From assembly GCA_049325315.1 (NCBI GenBank), contig JBMONB010000128.1:1-64000 (forward strand): DNA of 64,000 nucleotides, in the 5' to 3' direction. The notes under the pieces were generated by a model. The model ran no database searches. It saw only the letters and a list, made by a program, of their open reading frames with translations, and was not told the DNA's origin. This stretch comes from JAWLHU01 sp049325315 (GTDB lineage: Bacteria; Bacillota; Sulfobacillia; Symbiobacteriales; Symbiobacteriaceae). Of the stretch, positions 1 through 9,690 are shown one piece after another. The translations under genes were made by a program, and so were the position numbers. Position 1 is the stretch's first letter. Each line of letters starts with the position of its first letter.

Positions 1-784
1 CCGCGCTGGCGATCAGGTTGATGATCGTCTGGGTCTTGCCGGTGCCGGGCGGGCCGGCCACCACCTGGAGCACCGACGGGCGGAGGCGGAGGACCCGGTC
101 CTGGGCGGGGTTGGAGCGGACGACCGTCACGCCGGGGGTCGCTGCCTGGGTGGGGGCGGGGGGCGTGTCGGCGAGGTAGGCGAGCAGCGGTCCGGAGAAC
201 TGGGTCTGGCGCTCCAGCCACTCCAGCTCCCGGATCAGGCTGCGGGTCATGGTGTCGGAATCGGCGCGGAAGAGCATCCCCTGCGGGGTGATCACCCCTT
301 CGCCCAGCAGCTCCTGCAGGGCGGCGCCGGGCTGGTCGAGGCGGCGGACGAACTGGGCGACCTCGGCGTCGGTCAGGTCGCCATCCTCCAGGAGGAATCG
401 GCGGTTGACCAGGAGGTCGCCGTCACGCCGCAGCAGCAGGGTGCCGGGGGTGGGGCCGGGCTCGGCGGTGACCTGGGTGTAGCAGACGGGGATCAGGCTG
501 CGCTGTTGGGCGACCAGGGGGAAGGCGTAGAAGAGGCTCTGCTGCTCGGCCCTGGCGGCGCGGGCGATCAGCTGGCGGGCCTGCTGCAGGTCGCTGGGGT
601 CAGTGAGGAGGGCGGTTTGGGCGCCGCGGGTGATCAGCTGGTCCTCGTGGTGGCGCAGCAGGGCGTAGCCCTTCTGCTCCAACGAGACCTGCAGGCGCAG
701 CATCTGCTCGGCCTCCAGGCTTTGGCGGTAGTAGGCGGAGAGGTTAATGGGGCTGCGCTTTGCGACGCCCTTGTGGGTGGACAT
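1..784 (-). CDS. DNA2/NAM7-type superfamily 1 helicase, N-terminal part (runs off the left edge)
   Basis: About 261 residues are visible, beginning MSTHKGVAKRSPINL at the ATG read leftward from 784. A GGGAGGGAG ribosome site lies about 7 bases upstream. The Walker A motif GPPGTGKTQTI falls near residues 243-253, followed by INLIAS. That is the sequence style of UPF1/DNA2/NAM7 (AAA_11) helicases, which unwind or translocate on nucleic acid. The roughly 240 residues before the P-loop are not recognised. The remaining helicase motifs lie outside the window, so any fused C-terminal nuclease cannot be seen. The gene diverges from mcrB across 161 bases, so a shared defence role is plausible but inferred. 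Another P-loop ATPase is possible; the TQTIINLIA continuation favours SF1. Confidence 0.75.
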   Translation of the reverse strand, partial: MSTHKGVAKRSPINLSAYYRQSLEAEQMLRLQVSLEQKGYALLRHHEDQLITRGAQTALLTDPSDLQQARQLIARAARAEQQSLFYAFPLVAQQRSLIPVCYTQVTAEPGPTPGTLLLRRDGDLLVNRRFLLEDGDLTDAEVAQFVRRLDQPGAALQELLGEGVITPQGMLFRADSDTMTRSLIRELEWLERQTQFSGPLLAYLADTPPAPTQAATPGVTVVRSNPAQDRVLRLRPSVLQVVAGPPGTGKTQTIINLIASA

Positions 785-945
785 CGTTGGCTCCCTCCCG
801 GTGGATCCATCTCTGGCCTTTGGATTCGGTTTGGATGTCGGAATCTCCTTGCGAAAGTGATGAGGTGGCCGCTTTTCGTGAACCCAAAGGAGATCGAGCG
901 TTTCCGCAGTATCTAAAGGGTAGACCTACCGAGAGGGGGCTTCCC

Positions 946-2403
946 ATGTCCGACGCCCTGACTGAACTCGCTACCGCCATCGCCCAGGGCCTTCCCGCCC
1001 CGGAGGGCGGGGTCCGGCCTCTGCTGGAGGAGCTCTTCGGCGGCCGCTACCACGCACGCCACCGGAACCAGGTAGGGATTCGCGACCCGCTGGCCGGGCT
1101 GGATATCCCCTACGCCGGCTTTATCCACCCCGAGAACCCGGGTTCCGGCCAGTACGGCGGGGCCAGCGTGGTCTGGTTTCCCACCGAACAGGGCTCGATT
1201 ATCACCTTCGTGGTGGGGACCGCCGGGCTCTCCCCCGATGAGGGGCTGCTCAGCCGGCCCGGGCACCGGCGCCGGGTGCGGGCGCTGCGCCGCTACCTGA
1301 AGGAGCAGGAGATCTGGGTTTGGGTCAAGCCGGACCCTACCGCCCTGGGGGTCCCGGTGCCGGACTTCGTCATGGGCCAGCTGCCGGGCTTTGAGGCGGC
1401 GCTGAAGCGCTATGGCGGGGAGCTCTACGCCATCGCCAGGGTGCCGGAGGAGCCGGAACGCGCCCGGTTGGTGGTGCAGGCGTTCCTGGACCTCTATGCC
1501 TACGAGCGGGGCTGGAAGGTGCTGAAGGGGTTCGAGCGGGAGGCCAATCAGGTGGTCGATGCCATGCGGGCTGACCTCTTCGCCCGCTCGACCGAGGAGG
1601 AGATCTACGACCTCTTGCTGAAGCGGCGGTTCGTGATTCTCCAGGGGCCGCCCGGCACGGGCAAGACGCGCATGGCCGACCAGATTCGCCGGCGGTTCTT
1701 CCAGGACCGGGGGGCGACGGTCCAGTTTCACCCCGCCGTTACATACGAGGACTTCATCGTCGGGCTCTCCCCCGAGACCGAGGGGGGAACGCTCCGGTTC
1801 CGGGTGCGCAGCGGATGGCTGCCGGAGGCGGCCGAGGCGGCCAAGGCGGCGCCCTATCTGCTGACCATCGATGAGATCAACCGGGCCGACCTGGGCAAGG
1901 TGCTGGGCGAGGCGATCTACCTCTTCGAGCCGGGGGAGATCGGCGGGGAGCGGCCCCGGACGGTGCAGCTGCCCCACCCCGTGAACGGGGCGAAGGCGTT
2001 TGCCTACCCGCCGAACCTCTACATTCTCGGCACCATGAACACGGCGGACCGGTCGATCGCTCACCTGGACCTGGCGGTCCGCCGGCGGTTCGCCTTCGTC
2101 ACCCTGCCCCCGGACCTGGGGGTGATTGAGGCCCAGAGCGTGCCGCTGGCGGCCCGGGTCTTCGGCGCCCTGCAGGACGTCTTCGCCGAGCACGCCCCGG
2201 ATGAGGCGCTGGACCTGCTCCCCGGCCACAGCTACTTCCTGGCGGCCGATGAGAAGAGGCTGCTGCAGCGCTTCCGCTACGAACTGCTCCCGCTGCTGGA
2301 TGAGTACCTGCGGGAAGGCATGGTGGGCTCCTTCGCCGCCGAGCTGCAGGCGGTGCGGGACCAGATTGAGGGTGTGATCGAACATGGCCGCTGGACGGAC
2401 TAA
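946..2403 (+). CDS. mcrB: McrB-like AAA+ GTPase subunit of a type IV (McrBC) restriction system
   Basis: This is a 485-residue protein. The AAA+ motor carries Walker A GPPGTGKT near residue 234, a Walker B/sensor stretch DEINRADLGKVLGE near 309, and MNTADRS near 364. The last two are hallmark McrB motifs. McrB hydrolyses GTP and loads the McrC nuclease on modified DNA. The first 220 residues should hold the target-recognition domain; I do not recognise its fold, so the modification or nucleic acid recognised is unknown. The reading frame is open further upstream, but the ATG at 946 has GAGAGGGGG in front and removes a poor N-terminus. Its end overlaps the start of mcrC by 20 bases, indicating translational coupling. 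Confidence 0.88.
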   Translation: MSDALTELATAIAQGLPAPEGGVRPLLEELFGGRYHARHRNQVGIRDPLAGLDIPYAGFIHPENPGSGQYGGASVVWFPTEQGSIITFVVGTAGLSPDEGLLSRPGHRRRVRALRRYLKEQEIWVWVKPDPTALGVPVPDFVMGQLPGFEAALKRYGGELYAIARVPEEPERARLVVQAFLDLYAYERGWKVLKGFEREANQVVDAMRADLFARSTEEEIYDLLLKRRFVILQGPPGTGKTRMADQIRRRFFQDRGATVQFHPAVTYEDFIVGLSPETEGGTLRFRVRSGWLPEAAEAAKAAPYLLTIDEINRADLGKVLGEAIYLFEPGEIGGERPRTVQLPHPVNGAKAFAYPPNLYILGTMNTADRSIAHLDLAVRRRFAFVTLPPDLGVIEAQSVPLAARVFGALQDVFAEHAPDEALDLLPGHSYFLAADEKRLLQRFRYELLPLLDEYLREGMVGSFAAELQAVRDQIEGVIEHGRWTD

Positions 2404-3778
2404 GCGGGTCGCCCCGCAGCAGCTGCCGCTCTATACGTTGGTTGATCACGGGCCGCCGGGAACCGTTACGCCCAACGCCTTTGTCAAGAAGGGGGACGCT
2501 GAGTGGGGCGCCTTCGGCGACTCGTTCTTGCGCTTTAACGAGGCGGCGCTGCGGGCGCTGGATGTACAGGCCGAGCCCCAGACCGGGGCCAAGGGGCTGG
2601 CGATTCGCCTTACCCCTGGCGGGCGGGCCGGGGCGGTCCCGCTCCGCTCCGCCCAGACCGGGCGGGTGGTGGGCGGGCTGCTGGTCAAGCCCCGCTTCGG
2701 CTGGTCGGGCGTGGGGCGGGTGCTGGCGGAGACGGGGTGGCCCGCCCTGCCGGAGTTCCTGGCGCTGCCCATGGTGCCCGGCAGTGGGCGGGAGGTGCCG
2801 CCCTGGGTCCTGGCAGGGCCGGTGCTGGCGCGCCTTGAAGCGATGCTGAGCCGGAGCCGGCGGGGCTACCGGGAGCGGGAGGCGGTGCTGGGCAGCCCGC
2901 GCGGCCGCATCCTGTGGGATCGGTATGTTACGGAGTCGCTGGCCCGGGGCCACTGGGAGCGGCTGCCCTGCCGCTTCCCCGACCTGGAGCACGACCCGCT
3001 GCTCCAGCGGTACCTGCGCTGGGTGCTTGAGCGGCTGCACCGGGATCTGGTGCGGGTCGGGCGGACGGACCCCATCGCTGTGCGCCTGGCCGACCTGGCG
3101 GCTCGCCTGCTGGAGCTGCTGGTCGAACAGACCGGACTCCGCCCCCGCCGCACCGAACTGGAGCGCTGGGGGCGCACGGGCATGCTGGACGAACCGCTGC
3201 GGCTGGGGCTCGAGGCGATGGCCTGGGTCGAGGAGGAGCGGGGGATGGGCGGCGGACGTGAGCTGGACGGGCTCGCCTGGACCCTCTCCCTGGAGCGGCT
3301 CTGGGAGGCCTACGTGGAGGGGGTCATCCGCAGGGAGGCGCGGCTGACCGGCGGCGAGGTGAAGGTGGGGCGGCTGAGAGAGACCACCATCCCCATTTCC
3401 TGGTCTGATCCGGCCCACCGCTCCCTGGGCCACCTCGAGCCCGACATTGTCGTGCGGCGCGGCCGCTCTGTTCACGTGGTGGATGCGAAGTACAAGGCGC
3501 ACCTGGCCGAGCTTGACGACCTGGGCTGGCGCCGCTTCACCGATGAGGTACGGGCTGCTCATCGTGCCGACATCCACCAGGTGCTGGCCTATGCCGGGCT
3601 CTTTGATGCCGATGAGATCACCGCCACCCTGGTCTATCCGCTGCGCCGCCAGACCTGGGCGGACCTGCAGGCCCACGGTCGGGACCGGGTGAGCGCCGAG
3701 CTGATTCATGGCGGGCGGCGAATCCTTCTGACCTTGCGCGGCCTTCCCTTTGGCTGGTACCCGTCGACACCGGAGTAG
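2384..3778 (+). CDS. mcrC: McrC-like PD-(D/E)XK nuclease subunit
   Basis: This is a 464-residue protein starting inside the end of mcrB. The C-terminal third has the nuclease core: LEPDIVV around residue 352 (catalytic Asp) and VVDAKYK around 366 (D-x-K). It is preceded by the LERLWEAYVEGVIRR helix typical of McrC proteins. McrC cuts DNA when McrB has translocated. The N-terminal part (about residues 1-200) would contact the McrB hexamer. The overlap with mcrB and the McrB motifs next door make the assignment firm, although sequence alone does not prove the substrate is 5-methylcytosine DNA. Confidence 0.87.
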   Translation: MAAGRTKRVAPQQLPLYTLVDHGPPGTVTPNAFVKKGDAEWGAFGDSFLRFNEAALRALDVQAEPQTGAKGLAIRLTPGGRAGAVPLRSAQTGRVVGGLLVKPRFGWSGVGRVLAETGWPALPEFLALPMVPGSGREVPPWVLAGPVLARLEAMLSRSRRGYREREAVLGSPRGRILWDRYVTESLARGHWERLPCRFPDLEHDPLLQRYLRWVLERLHRDLVRVGRTDPIAVRLADLAARLLELLVEQTGLRPRRTELERWGRTGMLDEPLRLGLEAMAWVEEERGMGGGRELDGLAWTLSLERLWEAYVEGVIRREARLTGGEVKVGRLRETTIPISWSDPAHRSLGHLEPDIVVRRGRSVHVVDAKYKAHLAELDDLGWRRFTDEVRAAHRADIHQVLAYAGLFDADEITATLVYPLRRQTWADLQAHGRDRVSAELIHGGRRILLTLRGLPFGWYPSTPE

Positions 3779-3795
3779 CCTCCCAAGTGGGGGGC
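3778..3795 (+). terminator. Probable terminator after mcrC
   Basis: GCCTCCC-aagt-GGGGGGC forms a short G+C-rich stem starting at the mcrC stop codon and is followed by a pyrimidine-rich TTCTCTTCTGTT. The T run is imperfect, so read-through to the SEC-C gene is possible. Confidence 0.5.
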
Positions 3796-3886
3796 TTCTC
3801 TTCTGTTCCCCGGCAGGAGTCTGGCCCTTCCTGCAGGAACTCACCTGTACACGCGCAAACTACCCGCACCCCAAAGGAGTGTAGCC

Positions 3887-5806
<1,920 letters not shown>

Positions 5807-5833
5807 GTCAGGCCGGGGGAGGAAGCAACGGAG

Positions 5834-6643
5834 TTGGATGTGGAGAAGGCGTACGCCACAAGGGATGTAGTCGCCAAGCTGCGGCGCCTGGCAGATGCAC
5901 TGGAAGCAGGAAAGCCGTTTGCGATCCAGATCGCCGGAAAGCGGATCACCATGCCGCCCGATGTGACGATCGAGTTCGAGTACGCCCGGGCGGGCGATGA
6001 AGAGGAGATCGAGATCGAGCTGACCTGGACCCGGAAGCAGAAGGATGCCGCGGAGGACGAACCGGCCGAGGAGGAGCCTGCGCAGGAGCGGCCTGCGGGG
6101 ATTCTGGCGCTGGTGGGCTCGGCGCAGGAGGCGGCGCGGGCGCAGGTGGAGCGCCTCTCCGACGAGGGGGCGCTGGTGCTCACCCTGAGCCGTGAGGCGG
6201 TGCTGAACGAGGACGAGACCTTCCTCATGGGGATTCGCTCGGGCGCAGCGGCGGCCCTGAAGCAGGGGCGGCACGTGGTGGTCCGGTCGGAGAACTGGCC
6301 GGGGGCGGCGGAGGTGACCCGGCGGATGGCGGCCAAGCGGGCGATCCCGCCCGAGGAGGTCGAGCGGCGGGTCGCCACCATGCTGGCCCGGGTGGGCGAG
6401 GGCGTGCTCGCCGCCACGGGCGGCCGGCGGCTGGCGGTGGTCGGCACGGAGACGGGAGCGGCGCTCTGCCGGCAGCTGAACCTGGCGGAGCTGCTGCCGC
6501 TCGGCGAGGCGGCGCCCGGCGTGCCGGCCCTGCTGGCGGCGGGGGACCAGCCGCTGCTGCTGGTCTGGAAGCCGGGGGGCTCGGGCGAGCCCGAGGCGCT
6601 CTCGCAGGCCATCGGCTGGATGTCCTCGCTGCGGATTGGTTAG
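5834..6643 (+). CDS. Amphi-Trp domain fused to a DUF1537 (four-carbon acid sugar kinase) C-terminal nucleotide-binding domain
   Basis: This is a 269-residue protein with a TTG start 8 bases after GGGGGAGGAAG. Residues 1-70 look like the small amphi-Trp domain: an RRLADALEAG helix, then beta strands ending in ELTW. After an acidic, Glu/Pro-rich linker (about 72-92), residues 93-269 match the C-terminal nucleotide-binding half of OtnK-type sugar kinases. Visible signatures are LALVGSAQEAARAQ, a late VVGTETGAALCRQL, GEAAPGVP and LLLVWKPGGSGEPE. The N-terminal sugar-binding half of such kinases is absent, so it is probably not a complete sugar kinase. Nucleotide binding is a family inference. It sits 27 bases behind the SEC-C gene and ends at a strong terminator. 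Confidence 0.7.
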   Translation: MDVEKAYATRDVVAKLRRLADALEAGKPFAIQIAGKRITMPPDVTIEFEYARAGDEEEIEIELTWTRKQKDAAEDEPAEEEPAQERPAGILALVGSAQEAARAQVERLSDEGALVLTLSREAVLNEDETFLMGIRSGAAAALKQGRHVVVRSENWPGAAEVTRRMAAKRAIPPEEVERRVATMLARVGEGVLAATGGRRLAVVGTETGAALCRQLNLAELLPLGEAAPGVPALLAAGDQPLLLVWKPGGSGEPEALSQAIGWMSSLRIG

Positions 6644-6650
6644 CTGGAAA

Positions 6651-6690
6651 AAGCAAACGCCCACGGGGCTGTCCCGTGGGCGCTTTGCTT
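6651..6690. terminator. Strong hairpin terminator
   Basis: AAGCAAACGCCCACGGG and CCCGTGGGCGCTTTGCTT are near-perfect inverted halves around a four-base loop. A-rich and T-containing flanks let it act in both directions. It separates the amphi-Trp gene from the convergent AAA pseudogene. Confidence 0.85.
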
Positions 6691-6962
6691 AGAGATGCCG
6701 CTTGACCCGCTTCAGGTAGGATTCCACCTCGTCGAACTGGCCGGTCTGGTTGGCGTAGCGGATGTAGTTCTGCACCGTGCGCAGCCACTCCAGGGTGGAG
6801 GGGTGCAGCGACTTGACCGCCGCGGTGGCCTGCTCGATGGTAAATCCCACGGGAGGTTGGTGGCGCCGATTATCATCACCTGATCGTTGTCGGCGCCGAT
6901 GCCATCCAGCTCGTGGAGGAACATGTCGATCAGGGGGCGATAAGTGGAGTAGGCCTTGAGGA
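6689..6962 (-). pseudogene. Remnant of an AAA+ ATPase gene
   Basis: Read leftward from about 6962, the DNA encodes YRPLIDMFLHELDGIG followed by MIIGATNLPWDL. This is the Walker B-to-sensor 1 region of a classical (Vps4/katanin/FtsH-like) AAA ATPase. The frame then jumps and continues as GFTIEQATAAVKSLHPSTLEWL and a plausible C-terminus ending YLKRVKRHL at a TAA at 6689-6691. The P-loop half is missing, and the second region of homology and small helical domain are deleted at about 6850. The gene is therefore truncated on one side and internally deleted. The truncated end abuts the 52-bp repeats that follow. Confidence 0.7.
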
Positions 6963-6964
6963 CT

Positions 6965-7016
6965 GCGTCCGTTTTTCGCCCTCCAACCGGGCGTGGACCA
7001 ACGATCTTTGGACGGA
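6965..7016. repeat. 52-bp imperfect direct repeat, copy 1
   Basis: It begins GCGTCCGTTTTTCGCC and ends TTTGGACGGA. It matches copy 2 at 7079-7130 at about 44 of 52 positions. It lies at the broken end of the AAA remnant. Confidence 0.75.
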
Positions 7017-7078
7017 GAGCCCGAGAATCTGCCCTGTCTTCAGGCTTTGGGCCTGGTTCAGCCTCTTGCCATGGATTA

Positions 7079-7130
7079 GCGTCCATTTTTCGCCCCCCAA
7101 CTGGGCGCGGACCCACGAATTCTGGACGGA
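7079..7130. repeat. 52-bp imperfect direct repeat, copy 2
   Basis: It begins GCGTCCATTTTTCGCC and ends TCTGGACGGA. It is 114 bases downstream of copy 1 in the same orientation. No gene can be supported between them. Confidence 0.75.
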
Positions 7131-7207
7131 AGCAGGGAACCCTAACATCTCCGTCGAAGACTCTCCTAGTATTTGGTAACTACGGAGGGGTTGATATCGA
7201 GATCAAG

Positions 7208-8098
7208 GTGCCGGCCGCCCTGCTGCTCGACCGGGAGCTTACGCCCTCTGCCAAGCTGGTGTGGATGCTTTGCCGTATGTACCCCGGGGCTTCACCGCCC
7301 ACTGCCTCCAGACTCGCTACCCAGTCCGGCCTCACGCCAGACACAGTCCGTACAGCCCTCGCCCTGGTCGCCGCAAGACCTGTGGTTCCCGGGCCCGCCG
7401 TAACCCTCCCCGGTCCTCTCCTGACGGACCCCAGGTTGGCCCCCGCGGCGAAGGTGCTCTACGGCATCCTCCAGAGCCAGGACGGTGAGTTTACCTACCC
7501 TGCGCTCAGCCGCCTCACCGGCGCCGGACCCAACACGCTGAAGCGAGCCGTGGCAGCCCTGGTCCAGGCTGAATGGCTGCAGACAGAGCAGCGCAACCGG
7601 CGTGCCCCCATTCGCTTTACTCTCGGTAACCCGATCCTTGCCCGCCAGCGGTTGGAGGTAGAGCTTGCCAGACGCAGGCTGCAGCACGACCCCAACAAGG
7701 GCGAGGCGCTCATGAAGGAATACCTCTCCCTCCTGGTCGACTCCAATGAATTCGAAGACAACGCCCGGCCCGGCTTCCTCATTAACCCGAAGACCCGGGA
7801 GCGCCTGGAACTGGACCGGCTGTACATAAATGTTGCCGCGTTCGAGTACAACGGCGCCTCGCACTTCGGCACCACCGAGCAAGCGACCGACCAGCAAACT
7901 CGCGACATGGTGAAGGTTGGCATCTGTGCCCTGCGGGGGATTCCCGTGGTGGTGATTCACAGCGAAGACCTGTCCCTGGCGGGCATGCGGGCGAAAATCG
8001 GGGGGCTCCTGCCCCTGCGGGACCTGACCGGCCACGAGCCCCTCATCGCCTTCCTGGAGAGGAAGGCACAGCGTTACCGCGAAGCGGGCGGCCCCTGA
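7208..8098 (+). CDS. Winged-helix protein with a C-terminal endonuclease-like domain
   Basis: The frame gives about 296 residues from the GTG at 7208. The true start is uncertain: GGAGGGG at 7184-7190 is 17 bases upstream, and an ATC at 7196 is better spaced but would be an unusual start. Two helix-turn-helix-like stretches occur in the first 150 residues (ASRLATQSGLTPDTVRTAL and YPALSRLTGAGPNTLKRAV). The C-terminal 130 residues contain ELDRLY, AAFEYNGASHFG, QQTRDMVKVGICALRGI and VVVIHSED. That order resembles the D...E-Y-x-G...Q...K core of Vsr/DUF559-type restriction-endonuclease folds. Catalysis is inferred; it could be an inactive regulator. G+C is close to the host value. Confidence 0.6.
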   Translation: MPAALLLDRELTPSAKLVWMLCRMYPGASPPTASRLATQSGLTPDTVRTALALVAARPVVPGPAVTLPGPLLTDPRLAPAAKVLYGILQSQDGEFTYPALSRLTGAGPNTLKRAVAALVQAEWLQTEQRNRRAPIRFTLGNPILARQRLEVELARRRLQHDPNKGEALMKEYLSLLVDSNEFEDNARPGFLINPKTRERLELDRLYINVAAFEYNGASHFGTTEQATDQQTRDMVKVGICALRGIPVVVIHSEDLSLAGMRAKIGGLLPLRDLTGHEPLIAFLERKAQRYREAGGP

Positions 8099-8272
8099 GA
8101 ATAGCTTCGTCGCGGGAACCCAGTCGCCGGTGCAGGAGCGGCCTCAGCGACTAGCCTTTTATCATCCAACTTTTTGTAAACCCCGGAGGAGATTGGCCGA
8201 GGGGATCGAAATTCCAGGCAGAAGCTTTTGCATCTAGTATGAATAGACTAGCGCTAGAAGGAGGCCGATCCC

Positions 8273-9580
8273 TTGTCGGTTCGCTGTTCGCAATGCGGCA
8301 CCATCTCTAACACCGGCGGCAACTTCTGTCCCCAATGCGGAAGCCCGCTCTCGCAACCCTCCCAGCAGCAGGCGCCGCCGCCGCCGCCCCCGCCCCCGCC
8401 CGCGGCCTCCTACCAGCCTCCCGCGCCGCCCTACCAGCCGCCGACAGCGGGCTCCTACCAGCCTCCCGCGGGGCCCTACGGCCACCCCACGCCACCCTGG
8501 CAGGCCCCGCCGGTGGCTCCCCGCAAGAGCGGCGGAGCGGGCAAGTGGATCCTGATCATCCTCGGCGTGGTGGCGGCCCTCGTGGTCGGCCTGGTCGCCC
8601 TGGTCGCCCTCATGCCGGAACCGGTCACCGACCCGGCTGCCAGCGGCGGAACGACGCCCGGCACCAAGCCTGCGGCCCCCGCCCCCAAGCCCGACCCGGC
8701 CCCGTCCCAGAGCGCCGGGAGCGGGGTCAAGGTGACGCTGGTCAAGAAGGGCGCCATGCCCAGCAAGCAGCGGGGCAGCTTCTACGCCCCCTACGGCTCC
8801 TACCTCGCCGAGGGCAGCGGCTCCCGTGCGACGCTCTACCGCTTCAATGCGAGCGGCGACGTCTCGATTCTGAACACCGCGGAGGAGCTGAACGCCGGCA
8901 AACTGCTCGACGTCTCCCTCGGCGATATGCTGAACGCCGGGACGCCGGTCATGGTCGCCACCTTTGAGCAGAAGATTCTCGTGGTGGCGCCCACCGGGCA
9001 GCCCCAGGTGCTCAACAACACCGGGACCCAGCGGGTTCTGATGGGCGATTACGACGGCGATGGCAAGACCGAGACGATCTTCCTGGGCGAGCGCTTCTTC
9101 AACGTCCACCGCTACGAGAAGGGCGGCGACACCCGGCCGATCTACAGCAAGAAGGATGCGGCCCAGCCCTTCCCGCAGGTCTTTGCCACCCGCCAGAAGG
9201 CGGGCGACCGGGAGCTGCTGACCGGCTACGCCTGGGAGGGCGAGAAGCTGAGCCTGCTCCTCTATAAGTGGGACGGCCTGGGTGGCCCGGTGGTGATCGG
9301 CCAGTACCCGGTCAGCAAGCCCGAGACCGCCGAGTGGATGGGCTCTGCCCCCACCGCCCTCGGTCCCACCTTTGTGCTCGCCCGCAGCGGTTCGCCGGCC
9401 CAGGTGGAGTTCTTTACCCTGAGCAAGGACGCCAAGAGCGCCACCTCGCGGGGGCAGGTCAAGGCGGAGGGCGTCGGCCGTGTGGCGATTGGGCTCAGCA
9501 ACTTCACGGGCCAGTCCACCCAGCTGATCACCATCGACGAGAACGGCACCTACTACCTATACAACGTGTCGCCCAAGTAA
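8273..9580 (+). CDS. Zinc-ribbon, proline-rich, single-pass membrane protein with a beta-propeller-like (FG-GAP/VCBS) domain
   Basis: This is a 435-residue protein with a TTG start 8 bases after AAGGAGG. Residues 5-24 form a zinc ribbon (CSQCG...CPQCG). Residues 28-85 are a Pro/Tyr/Gln-rich spacer with repeated YQPP units. Residues 92-115 are a membrane helix (WILIILGVVAALVVGLVALV). Beyond it is an extracytoplasmic region of about 300 residues containing GDYDGDGKTETIFLG, a calcium-type D-x-D-x-D loop seen in VCBS/FG-GAP propellers. This topology puts the zinc ribbon in the cytosol and the propeller outside. Function is unknown; a role in binding or sensing is a guess. It ends at a clear terminator. 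Confidence 0.75.
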   Translation: MSVRCSQCGTISNTGGNFCPQCGSPLSQPSQQQAPPPPPPPPPAASYQPPAPPYQPPTAGSYQPPAGPYGHPTPPWQAPPVAPRKSGGAGKWILIILGVVAALVVGLVALVALMPEPVTDPAASGGTTPGTKPAAPAPKPDPAPSQSAGSGVKVTLVKKGAMPSKQRGSFYAPYGSYLAEGSGSRATLYRFNASGDVSILNTAEELNAGKLLDVSLGDMLNAGTPVMVATFEQKILVVAPTGQPQVLNNTGTQRVLMGDYDGDGKTETIFLGERFFNVHRYEKGGDTRPIYSKKDAAQPFPQVFATRQKAGDRELLTGYAWEGEKLSLLLYKWDGLGGPVVIGQYPVSKPETAEWMGSAPTALGPTFVLARSGSPAQVEFFTLSKDAKSATSRGQVKAEGVGRVAIGLSNFTGQSTQLITIDENGTYYLYNVSPK

Positions 9581-9589
9581 AGCGAGTTC

Positions 9590-9625
9590 GGGCCGTGGGA
9601 GAACCCATGGCCCGCCCTTTTTTTT
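9590..9625 (+). terminator. Rho-independent terminator
   Basis: GGGCCGTGGG-agaa-CCCATGGCCC forms a 10-bp stem (one G-T pair), followed after GCCC by a run of eight Ts. Confidence 0.9.
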
Positions 9626-9690
9626 GGCAGAGGAGGAAAACGGCGGGCGAATGTAGTAATTCATGAGGAACGGAAACAGAGGTTCGGAGG

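Noticed and set aside
1..3778. A CoCoNuT-type RNA-targeting system
   Set aside because: The McrB-like protein lacks the long coiled coil and the helicase is incomplete, so the resemblance is too thin to claim.
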